From NCBI RefSeq assembly GCF_014170305.1, contig NZ_LZZT01000018.1, positions 62,001 to 126,000 of the forward strand: a stretch of DNA of 64,000 bases, given 5' to 3'. Made by a program: the position numbers and the translations under genes. Shown here piece by piece: positions 1 through 6,841 of the stretch. Position 1 is the stretch's first letter; each line of letters opens with the position of its first letter. This DNA is from Achromobacter sp. UMC71. GTDB taxonomy: Bacteria > Pseudomonadota > Gammaproteobacteria > Burkholderiales > Burkholderiaceae_B. Below the pieces are notes generated by a model. The model did not search any database. It saw only the letters and a program-made list of their open reading frames with translations, and was not told the origin of the DNA.

Positions 1-1
1 G

Positions 2-334
2 CTGGGCGGCAAGCTCATCACCTGGCGCCGCTTTTTCCGCGTCACCGAAATCCTGCTGTTGCTGCTGGCCGGCTCGCTGCTGGTGGGCGGCCTGGATCAC
101 CTGATTTCCCTGGACGTGCTGCCGACGATCATCGATCCGGTCTGGGACAGCTCGTGGTTGCTCAGCGACAGCACGGGTTTCGGCAAGATTCTGGCCGATT
201 TTGCGGGGTACCGCGCCCTGCCTGCCCTGATTTCGGTATTGCTGTGGGTCGCTTACTGGATCGTGGTATGGGCGCTGTTGCGCTGGGTGGGCGGCAAGCC
301 CGCGCCGGTCGCCGCGGCCCGCGCAGCTTCCTGA
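2..334 (+). CDS. ftrC: FTR1-family iron permease, C-terminal part (FtrC-like)
   Basis: Only the last 110 or so residues are present; the gene enters from the left edge and ends at TGA 332-334. The visible part has a hydrophobic helix rich in Leu, a loop ending in a DSSW-type segment, and a last membrane helix (ALISVLLWVAYWIVVWALL) before a short charged tail. This fits the end of an Ftr1-type iron permease. The main support is the next gene, a NapH-like polyferredoxin: in Bordetella and Brucella the ftrABCD operon encodes a periplasmic iron-binding pair, this permease and the ferredoxin-like FtrD, together importing ferrous iron. The catalytic REXXE motifs lie outside the window, so the assignment rests largely on context. 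Confidence 0.62.
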   Translation: MGGKLITWRRFFRVTEILLLLLAGSLLVGGLDHLISLDVLPTIIDPVWDSSWLLSDSTGFGKILADFAGYRALPALISVLLWVAYWIVVWALLRWVGGKPAPVAAARAAS

Positions 335-375
335 TTCCGACGCCTTTGCCGGACTGAATTAATGAAGGTTTAACC

Positions 376-1773
376 ATGGCAGCTGCACTCGGGAGGGCAA
401 CCTCCCGTATCGCCGACTTTCTTCGAGACCATGCCCCTCTGCTGCGCAAGCTGCAGTGGGGCATTGTTGCGATATACGCGTTCCTCCTGATCGTCCCGGC
501 CATCATGCCTTTGCCGGGCAATTCGGCATCGGTTTTCAACAATCTCACCATCGTCGCGCAGTTCGCCTTCTGGGGCGTCTGGTGGCCGTTCGTGCTGATT
601 TCCATGCCGATCCTGGGACGGGCATGGTGTGGTTGGTTCTGTCCGGAGGGCATGCTCACCGAGTGGGCCAGCGAACGTGGCCAGGGGCGTGCCATCCCGA
701 AATGGATGCGCTGGGGCGGCTGGCCGTTCGTGGCGTTCGCACTGACGACGGTGTACGGCCAGCTCGTCAGCGTGTACCAGTATCCACTGGCGGTGCTGGC
801 GGTGCTGGGCGGGTCCACGGTGGCGGCCATGATCGTCGGCTGGCGCTATGGCCGCAGCAAGCGCGTATGGTGCAAGTACCTGTGCCCGGTCAACGGCGTG
901 TTCAACGTGCTGGCCAAGCTGGCGCCCTGGCACTTCAAGGTGGACGAAGAAAAGTGGCGTCATCCGGTCATCCGGATCGAGCCCATCAACTGTGCGCCGC
1001 TGGTGCCCCTGCGGCACATGAAGGGCGCCGGCGATTGCCACATGTGCGGCCGCTGCAGCGACTACCGCGGCGCCATCGCGCTGACGCCGCGCTCGCCCGA
1101 AGAAGAAATCGTCAACGTCACCGAGGGCGAGGGCTGGCAGACCGTCCTGCTGTGCTTCGGTCTGATGGGCATCGCCATGGGCGCGTTCCTCTGGAGCGCC
1201 AGCCCCTGGTACGTGGCAGCCAAGCAATGGGCCGCCACCTGGTTGGTCGAACGCGACATCCTCTGGCCGCTGATGGACAACGCGCCCTGGTTCATCTTGA
1301 CGCACTATCCGGAAGTGAACGACAGCTTCTCCTGGCTGGACGGCGCGGGCATCCTGATGTTCGTGGTCGGCGCCACGGTGTGCGTGGGCGGCGCCAGCTT
1401 CCTGTCGCTCTGGATCGCCGACCGCCTGGTGCCTGCCGCGCCCTCGGCCGGGCAAGCCTCTGGCGGCTGGTTCCGCCCTGGCCTGCACAAGCTGGCCCAG
1501 GCGCTGATTCCGTCGGCCGGCATTGGCGTGTTCCTGGGGCTGTCGGCCACCACGGTCAACCTGCTCAAACACGAAGGCGTGCGCGCCGCGTGGGCGGCGC
1601 CGGTGCGTTTTACGCTGCTGGCGCTGGCTGTGCTGTGGACTCTGCGGCTATTCGCCCGCTTGCTGAACCAGCGTCCGGCAAGCCGCGTGAAAAAGGGGCT
1701 GGCATGGTTGGTGCTACTGGCCGGCCTGGCGCCGTTCTGCTGGGCCTGGGTGCTGTTCTTCGCCATCTGGTAG
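376..1773 (+). CDS. ftrD: membrane polyferredoxin of ferrous iron uptake (FtrD-like)
   Basis: 465-residue NapH-like integral membrane iron-sulfur protein. Membrane helices occur from about residue 27. Two CxxxCP motifs are visible: CGWFCPEG (Cys85/Cys89) and CKYLCPVNG, followed by a CHMCGRCSDYRG cluster motif. Further hydrophobic segments fill the C-terminal half. In the FtrABCD system the protein is thought to accept electrons released when ferrous iron is oxidised during transport. It begins 41 bases after the permease stop, with AAGG 9 bases upstream of ATG. Length and motif order match NapH/FtrD proteins; the link to iron comes from the upstream permease fragment. Confidence 0.78.
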   Translation: MAAALGRATSRIADFLRDHAPLLRKLQWGIVAIYAFLLIVPAIMPLPGNSASVFNNLTIVAQFAFWGVWWPFVLISMPILGRAWCGWFCPEGMLTEWASERGQGRAIPKWMRWGGWPFVAFALTTVYGQLVSVYQYPLAVLAVLGGSTVAAMIVGWRYGRSKRVWCKYLCPVNGVFNVLAKLAPWHFKVDEEKWRHPVIRIEPINCAPLVPLRHMKGAGDCHMCGRCSDYRGAIALTPRSPEEEIVNVTEGEGWQTVLLCFGLMGIAMGAFLWSASPWYVAAKQWAATWLVERDILWPLMDNAPWFILTHYPEVNDSFSWLDGAGILMFVVGATVCVGGASFLSLWIADRLVPAAPSAGQASGGWFRPGLHKLAQALIPSAGIGVFLGLSATTVNLLKHEGVRAAWAAPVRFTLLALAVLWTLRLFARLLNQRPASRVKKGLAWLVLLAGLAPFCWAWVLFFAIW

Positions 1774-1841
1774 CGCCTGTCGCCCTGCGATAAAGTGGAG
1801 GGCTCCGCCGCCTGGCGCGGCTCTTCCTCTTTCATCGCATC

Positions 1842-2714
1842 ATGGCTACCTACGCGTTCCGTCTCATCAACGTCTTCGCTTCCAGCACGTTCAGCGGCAA
1901 TCAGTTGTGCGTGTTCGAAGACGCGCGCGGCATGGATGACGCCACCATGCTGAACCTGGCGGCGCAATTCAATTTATCCGAAACCACCTTCATCCTGCCG
2001 TCAGAGCACGCGGATGCGCGCGTGCGCATCTTCACGCCCGGCTACGAGATGAAGTTCGCCGGCCATCCCACCATCGGCACGTCGCAGGTGCTGCGCGATC
2101 TGCTCAAGTCGGGCGATGCGCTGACGCTGGAATTCAAGGCGGGCATCGTGCCCGTGACAGCGCGGGGCGACGCCTGGACCTTCACCGCGCCATGTCCGGA
2201 TGGCGTGCGCACCGCGCCCCCCGAAATGTCCGCTGTGGAAATCGCCGGGCTGGTCGGATTGCAGGCCGACGATCTGCAGGGTGAACCGATCTGGGTCGAC
2301 ACGGGCGCGGACCAATTGCTGCTGCCCATCAAGAGCGTGGAAGCGGTGCGCCGCGCGCGTCCCGATGCCACGCAGCTGCATCGTTGGCAGGCCAGCAGCC
2401 TGGGCCGCAAGACCTGCTATCTGTTCGCCTTCGATGAAGGCCGCCGGCAGGGCGATCGCGACGTCGTGGTGGCGCGCTACTTTTTCGCCAAGGCGGGCGG
2501 CGGCGTGGACGAAGATGCGGGCACGGGGTCGGCCTGCGCCAACCTGGGCGGTTGGCTGCGTCATCAGGGCCGGGTGCTGCCCGCCAGCTATCTGGTCGAG
2601 CAGGGCGACCAGATGGGCCGCCCCTGCCGCCTGCTGCTGGACGTGCAGGCCGATGGCCGCATCCAGGTCGGCGGGCGTGCGCTTGAGATCGGCCGCGGCA
2701 CGGTCAACGTCTAA
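1842..2714 (+). CDS. PhzF-family isomerase/epimerase-like protein
   Basis: 290 residues, the normal length for the PhzF family (diaminopimelate-epimerase fold, two similar halves). The N-terminus has the family signature FSGNQLCVFED; NLSETTF carries the Glu corresponding to the catalytic Glu45 of Pseudomonas PhzF; FAGHPTIGTS follows. A second-half signature, DAGTGSACANLG, is also present. PhzF itself isomerises a phenazine precursor, but most relatives have unknown substrates and no phenazine genes are seen here, so the family name should not be read as phenazine production. It stands alone, 68 bases after ftrD, and ends just before a terminator shared with the convergent BON gene. Confidence 0.8.
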   Translation: MATYAFRLINVFASSTFSGNQLCVFEDARGMDDATMLNLAAQFNLSETTFILPSEHADARVRIFTPGYEMKFAGHPTIGTSQVLRDLLKSGDALTLEFKAGIVPVTARGDAWTFTAPCPDGVRTAPPEMSAVEIAGLVGLQADDLQGEPIWVDTGADQLLLPIKSVEAVRRARPDATQLHRWQASSLGRKTCYLFAFDEGRRQGDRDVVVARYFFAKAGGGVDEDAGTGSACANLGGWLRHQGRVLPASYLVEQGDQMGRPCRLLLDVQADGRIQVGGRALEIGRGTVNV

Positions 2715-2718
2715 TGAA

Positions 2719-2756
2719 CAAAAAACGGCGCCTCGCGTTTTCACGCAAGGCGCCGT
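2719..2756 (-). terminator. intrinsic terminator of the BON-domain gene
   Basis: A 13-bp stem (arms 2725-2737 and 2744-2756, one mismatch) with a 6-base loop. Read on the minus strand it is followed by a run of T residues (A run at 2719-2725). It sits between the convergent PhzF-like and BON genes and may act in both directions. Confidence 0.75.
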
Positions 2757-2782
2757 GGTGGTCGCGGCAAGGGCGACGGCGT

Positions 2783-3121
2783 TTACTTCTTGTTCTTGGC
2801 CGGGTCGACCTTGATGTTGTTCATGACCTGCTTGACCCCTTCGACCCCGCGGGCCACGGTGGCGGCGTGATCGGCTTCGGCGGCGGTGCCCACCGTACCG
2901 GTCAGCTTGGCCACGCCATCGGTGGTTTCCACGGCGATTTCCAGGGCGCTCAATTGCTTGTCGGCGACAAAGGCTGCCTTGACCTTCGTGGTCAGGGTCG
3001 CGTCGGACGCGTATTCGCCCACGGATTGCTTGGGCTTGCCGTCATTGGCGGCAAAGGCCATGGAAGTGAAGACAGCGCCCGTGCCCAGTGCGGCGGCGGC
3101 GATCAGCTTGCGGAATTCCAT
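2783..3121 (-). CDS. BON-domain periplasmic protein (OsmY-like, single domain)
   Basis: 112 residues. A signal peptide (about residues 1-24, ending AFA-AN) is followed by one BON domain with the pattern DATLTTKVKAAFVAD, then IAVETTDGVAKLTGTV and a VEGVKQVMNNI segment. BON domains are thought to bind membranes or phospholipids; OsmY of E. coli has two and is induced by osmotic stress, while this protein has one. The SD AAGGAG lies 7 bases before ATG. It is followed upstream on the same strand by DUF1328 and CsbD genes, typical stress-induced companions, so a general-stress role is a reasonable inference. Confidence 0.8.
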   Translation of the reverse strand: MEFRKLIAAAALGTGAVFTSMAFAANDGKPKQSVGEYASDATLTTKVKAAFVADKQLSALEIAVETTDGVAKLTGTVGTAAEADHAATVARGVEGVKQVMNNIKVDPAKNKK

Positions 3122-3197
3122 AGTTATGCTCCTTGTGTTGGGGGTTCAGCGCGTTCAGTACGCAACGGCTAAGCGGATGAATCTTGGGTGCGATGTT

Positions 3198-3362
3198 CTA
3201 TTTCTTTCGGAATGCGCCGCCCAGAATGGACAGCAGCGCCAATACCAGGAAGACGAAGAACAGGATCTTGGCGATCCCTGCGGCGCCGGCGGCGATGCCG
3301 CCGAAGCCCAGGACGGCCGCGATTATCGCAATCACGAAGAAAACAACGGCGTAGTGCAACAT
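3198..3362 (-). CDS. DUF1328 (YtjA-like) small membrane protein
   Basis: A 54-residue protein read directly from the minus strand, starting [20 protein letters not shown] and ending GGAFRKK. It has two hydrophobic helices separated by a Gly/Ala-rich turn, which is the DUF1328/YtjA layout. AGGAG stands 8 bases upstream of the ATG. Function is unknown; members are often found next to CsbD-family and other stress genes, as here (CsbD-like gene 27 bases upstream on the same strand). The protein is too short for many gene finders but the start, SD and family pattern all agree. Confidence 0.82.
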   Translation of the reverse strand: MLHYAVVFFVIAIIAAVLGFGGIAAGAAGIAKILFFVFLVLALLSILGGAFRKK

Positions 3363-3389
3363 GTCAGCTTCTCCTGGGTGGCTTGGAAA

Positions 3390-3590
3390 TTAACGATTGC
3401 GATCGAAGAAATCGCGCACATCCTTTTCGGCCTGTTCCTTGGTCTTGCCGTAGCGCTCCTGGATCAGGCCAGCCAAGCGTTCGGCGTTGCCTTCGGTGCG
3501 GGTCAACTCGTCGTCGGTGAGTTCACCCCAAGCCGCCTTGGCCTTGCCGGACAGTTGCTTCCACTTGCCAGCGATGATGTCGTTATTCAT
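3390..3590 (-). CDS. CsbD-family stress protein
   Basis: 66 residues, starting MNNDIIAGKWKQLSGKAKAA and containing the family pattern WGELTDDELTRTEG and a C-terminal YGKTKEQAEKDVRDFF segment. CsbD-like proteins are small, hydrophilic and stress-induced; their molecular function is unknown. I chose the ATG at 3590 because AGAGAGGT precedes it at normal SD distance; longer in-frame openings reach upstream but lack family similarity. It probably forms a small operon with the DUF1328 gene. Confidence 0.85.
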   Translation of the reverse strand: MNNDIIAGKWKQLSGKAKAAWGELTDDELTRTEGNAERLAGLIQERYGKTKEQAEKDVRDFFDRNR

Positions 3591-3978
3591 GGTGACCTCT
3601 CTTCGTTGTGGCGGCTGCCTGGGCTTATGGCCGATAAACCTGGCAGTCGCGGGTGAGTTGGACACTGATCAGCTTGGGTTCAAGGTACAGGTGCCTCGCA
3701 AACGCTGTCAAAGAACGCTGTGGGTAAATGTAACGGCGGGGGACGGGGCAAATCGCGCGTCTCGCGACGGGGTTTGAACCGGCCATGCGCAGTGTGGGAG
3801 TTACATCTGAGCAACGTCTTGTCCTGTTTTGACGGAGGCAGGTAACGGGAAATACGCGATTTTGCGGTGTTTTATCGCGTGGCTGGCCGTGACCGCGAGG
3901 CCTCGGTATAGTCGGTCCACGCCGCTGGCGCGGGCCAGTCCGCGCCGGTGACGGCATCCAACTCAGGAGGAAACACGC
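3591..3978. other. intergenic region between divergent CsbD-like and small lipoprotein genes
   Basis: 388 bases without a convincing gene apart from promoter DNA. It should hold the minus-strand promoter of the CsbD/DUF1328 genes and the plus-strand promoter of the lipoprotein at 3979. I could not assign -35/-10 pairs with confidence. The stretch 3760-3830 resembles a decayed tRNA on the minus strand but does not fold as one. Confidence 0.4.
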
Positions 3979-4104
3979 ATGACGCAAAGATTCTGCCGCG
4001 CGATGTTGTTGGCGCTGGCCGCGATGGCGGCGCTGGGATGCACGCACGTCACGGACAGGTATCAGGCCGAGGCGCCCAGGGTTCAGGCCGGGGCCGCCAG
4101 TTAG
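3979..4104 (+). CDS. small predicted lipoprotein, 41 residues
   Basis: ATG at 3979 is preceded by a near-perfect SD, AGGAGG, 8 bases upstream. The product is MTQRFCRAMLLALAAMAALG, then Cys21 and a 20-residue polar tail ending QAGAAS. The hydrophobic segment followed by AALGC is a lipobox, so the mature protein would be a roughly 21-residue lipopeptide. The size and plan resemble entericidin-like small lipoproteins, but I cannot place it in that family by sequence. It is read alone, with a hairpin at 4145 downstream. Confidence 0.6.
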   Translation: MTQRFCRAMLLALAAMAALGCTHVTDRYQAEAPRVQAGAAS

Positions 4105-4144
4105 CGCGGCGTCGCGCGCAACTCTCGTCCAGCTCAATAAGAAT

Positions 4145-4164
4145 GGGGCGCCCATGGGCGCCCC
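4145..4164. terminator. perfect 20-base palindrome, possible weak terminator
   Basis: GGGGCGCCCA/TGGGCGCCCC is perfectly self-complementary and lies between the small lipoprotein and the end of the convergent cphA copy. There is no clear T run on either side, so termination is only a guess. Confidence 0.4.
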
Positions 4165-4208
4165 GTTGCTTGTCCGGGCCGCCGTTGCCGGCGGCCTGGC
4201 GCAGCCGG

Positions 4209-6779
4209 TCAGGCTTCCTTGATGCGGCCGGCGATGTGGTCCAGCGCCGCTTCGACCTGGTCCACCAGGATCAGGCACAGGTCGCCGGCGCCCAGGCGCG
4301 CCAGCGCCGTGTCGATCGCCAGGAACTCGCCGTGGATCTCTTCGATGTGGCGGGTGCGGCTGGCATTGACCAGGCCTTGCTGCAGCAGGGCCAGCACTTC
4401 GCCATCCTCGCGGCCACGCTGGCACTGGTCCTGGTAGAGCAGCACGTCGTCGAACGCTTCGCCCAGGATCTCGGTCTGCATGCGGATGTCTTCGTCGCGG
4501 CGGTCGCCGGCGCCGCTGATCACCACCGAGCGGCGTTTGGCGGGCATGGCGTCCACCGCGCGCACCAGCGCCAGGATCGCGTCGGGGTTGTGGCCGTAGT
4601 CGGCGATCACGGTGGCGCCGCGATAGTCGAACACGTTGAACCGGCCGGGCGCGGTCTGGGCGTCGTTGACGAAGGTGGCCAGGCCGCGGCGGATGATGTC
4701 CCAGCTCAGGTTCAGCGCCCAGGCGGCGGCGATCGAGGCCATGGTGTTCTCGACCTGGAAGGTGATGGTGCCGTTGCGGGTCAGGGGAATTTCGGCCAGC
4801 GGGAAGCGGGTTTCGTCGCTGCCTTGGGCGGCCACGATCGCATCACCGTCGCGGTAGACGACGCGTAGCCCTTGTGCGCGGTGCGTCGCCATCACCGGGT
4901 GGTTGCGGTCTTCGGCGAAGTAGGTCACCGACCCGGGGCAACTGGCGGCCATGTCGGCCACGATGGGGTCGGCGGCGTTGAGCACCGCGGTGCCGCCGGG
5001 ATGCACGTGCTGCACGATCACGCGCTTGACCACGGCCAGGTCCTCGACGGTGCTGATGTAGCCCAGCCCGAGGTGGTCGCCCATGCCGATGTTGGTGACG
5101 ATGGAGACATTGCAGCGGTCGAAGGCCAGGCCTTCGCGCAGGATGCCGCCGCGCGCCGTTTCGAACACGGCAGCGTCGACGTCCGGGTGCATCAGCACGC
5201 TGCGGGCGCTGCGCGGGCCGCTGCAGTCGCCGGTGTCGATGCGCAGGTTGTCGACGTACACGCCGTCCGAGTTGGTCATGCCCACGCGGTTGCCGGCCAC
5301 GCCCAGAATGTGGGCGGTCAGGCGCACGGTGGTGGTCTTGCCGTTGGTGCCGGCCACCGCCACCACCGGAATGCGGCCGTCGTCGCCGTCCGCGTACATG
5401 TTGGCGATGATGGCTTCACCCACCGCGCGGCCCTTGCCGAACGAGGGGTTCAGGTGCATGCGCAGGCCGGGGGCCGCGTTGACTTCGACCACGCCGCCGT
5501 TCTGTTCTTCGAGCGGGTACTGCACGCTTTCGGCCACCACGTCCACGCCGCAGATGTCCAGGCCGATCATGCGGGCCGCGGAGACCGCGCGCGCCGCCAT
5601 TTCGGGGTGCACTTCGTCGGTGACGTCGGTGGCCGAGCCGCCGGTGCTGAGGTTGGCGTTGTTGCGCAGGAAGATCAGGGTGCCGGGGGACGGCACCGAA
5701 TCCGCGTCGAAGCCCTGCTTTTTCAGCGTGGCCAAGGCGATGTCGTCAAAGCGGATCTTGGTCAGCGAAGTCGCGTGGCCGTCGCCGCGCAAGGGGTCGG
5801 CGTTGACCTGGTCCACCAGTTGGCGGATGGTCTGCACGCCGTCGCCGGTGACCTGCGGCGGATCGCGGCGCGAGGCCGCCACCAGCGCGCCGCCCACCAC
5901 CAGCAGACGGAAGTCGTGGCCGGGGATGTAGCGTTCGACGATGACTTCCGAGCTGACCTCGGCGGCCACTTCAAAGGCCTGGATCACGCGTTCGCGCGTT
6001 TCGATATTGACCGCGACGCCGCGGCCCTGGCTGCCGTCGCGCGGCTTGACCACGACCGGGCCGCCCAGCTCCTGGGCGGCGGTCCAGGCGTCTTCGGCGG
6101 TCGTGACCGAGCGGCCCAGCGGCACCGGCACACCGGCGGCGTCCAGCAGCATCTTGGTCAGGTCCTTGTCCTGCGCGATGGATTCGGAAATCGCGCTGGT
6201 CAGGTCGGTTTCGGCGGCCTGGATGCGGCGTTGCTTGCTGCCCCAGCCGAACTGCACCATGCTGCCCTGGGTCAGGCGGCGGAACGGAATGTTGCGGACC
6301 GTGGCGGCGTTGACGATGGAGCCGGTGCTGGGCCCCAGGCGCACGTCTTCGTCCAGTTCGCGCAGGCGCTTCAGGGCGTCGGCCAGGTCGAACGGCGTGT
6401 CGTCCAGCGCGGCGCGCACCAGCGCTTGCGCCAGCTCCATGGCCAGCCGGCCGACTTCTTCTTCGCTGTATTCCACCACGACCTGGAACACGCCGGGTTC
6501 GATGGTGGATGAGGTGCGGCCGAAGGTGACGGGGCAGCCAGCATAGGCCTGCAGCGTCAGGGCGACGATCTGCAGCACGTGCGCGATCGACACCGCGCCC
6601 TGGTGGCCCTCGGGGCGCAGCAGGCCGGTTTGCGGCAACCGCGCGCGCAGGCGGGCTTCGAAGTCGGGCAGGTTATCGATGGAGCATTCGGCGTCGGCGC
6701 AGGAAACGATGGCCTCGATCGCGGTGTTCTTGCTCCACAGGTTCGGGCCGCGCAGTGCTCGGATACGGGAAACTTCCAT
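4209..6779 (-). CDS. cphA: cyanophycin synthetase, second (downstream) copy
   Basis: 856 residues. Cyanophycin synthetase polymerises an Asp backbone with Arg side chains using ATP. An N-terminal domain starts with ALRGPNLWS; an ATP-grasp domain follows (about 215-470; VVVKPRDGSQGRGV and a VEVNAAPGLRMHLNPS metal/ATP segment), then a Mur-ligase-like domain with P-loop GTNGKTTT at about residue 478 and a DYGHNPDA segment. All three domains appear intact. It begins 62 bases after the first copy, so the two are probably co-transcribed. Its N-terminal domain has diverged: the equivalent of GHILEHVTLELQ in the first copy is IAHVLQIVALTLQ. Paired cphA/cphA' genes are known in other betaproteobacteria; this one corresponds to the second member. 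Confidence 0.9.
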   Translation of the reverse strand: MEVSRIRALRGPNLWSKNTAIEAIVSCADAECSIDNLPDFEARLRARLPQTGLLRPEGHQGAVSIAHVLQIVALTLQAYAGCPVTFGRTSSTIEPGVFQVVVEYSEEEVGRLAMELAQALVRAALDDTPFDLADALKRLRELDEDVRLGPSTGSIVNAATVRNIPFRRLTQGSMVQFGWGSKQRRIQAAETDLTSAISESIAQDKDLTKMLLDAAGVPVPLGRSVTTAEDAWTAAQELGGPVVVKPRDGSQGRGVAVNIETRERVIQAFEVAAEVSSEVIVERYIPGHDFRLLVVGGALVAASRRDPPQVTGDGVQTIRQLVDQVNADPLRGDGHATSLTKIRFDDIALATLKKQGFDADSVPSPGTLIFLRNNANLSTGGSATDVTDEVHPEMAARAVSAARMIGLDICGVDVVAESVQYPLEEQNGGVVEVNAAPGLRMHLNPSFGKGRAVGEAIIANMYADGDDGRIPVVAVAGTNGKTTTVRLTAHILGVAGNRVGMTNSDGVYVDNLRIDTGDCSGPRSARSVLMHPDVDAAVFETARGGILREGLAFDRCNVSIVTNIGMGDHLGLGYISTVEDLAVVKRVIVQHVHPGGTAVLNAADPIVADMAASCPGSVTYFAEDRNHPVMATHRAQGLRVVYRDGDAIVAAQGSDETRFPLAEIPLTRNGTITFQVENTMASIAAAWALNLSWDIIRRGLATFVNDAQTAPGRFNVFDYRGATVIADYGHNPDAILALVRAVDAMPAKRRSVVISGAGDRRDEDIRMQTEILGEAFDDVLLYQDQCQRGREDGEVLALLQQGLVNASRTRHIEEIHGEFLAIDTALARLGAGDLCLILVDQVEAALDHIAGRIKEA

Positions 6780-6841
6780 GGCAGGTATTCCTGTCTAGCT
6801 TACGCGCGCCCGCGGCCAGGGCCGGGGCGCGCACAGTGATG

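Noticed and set aside
1842..2714. Phenazine biosynthesis
   Set aside because: Only a PhzF-family protein is present; no other phz gene is nearby and most family members have other roles.
3760..3830. tRNA-like sequence on the minus strand (GCTCAG..., GGTTCAAACCCC)
   Set aside because: The D arm and acceptor stem do not pair and the T stem has mismatches. At most a decayed fragment.
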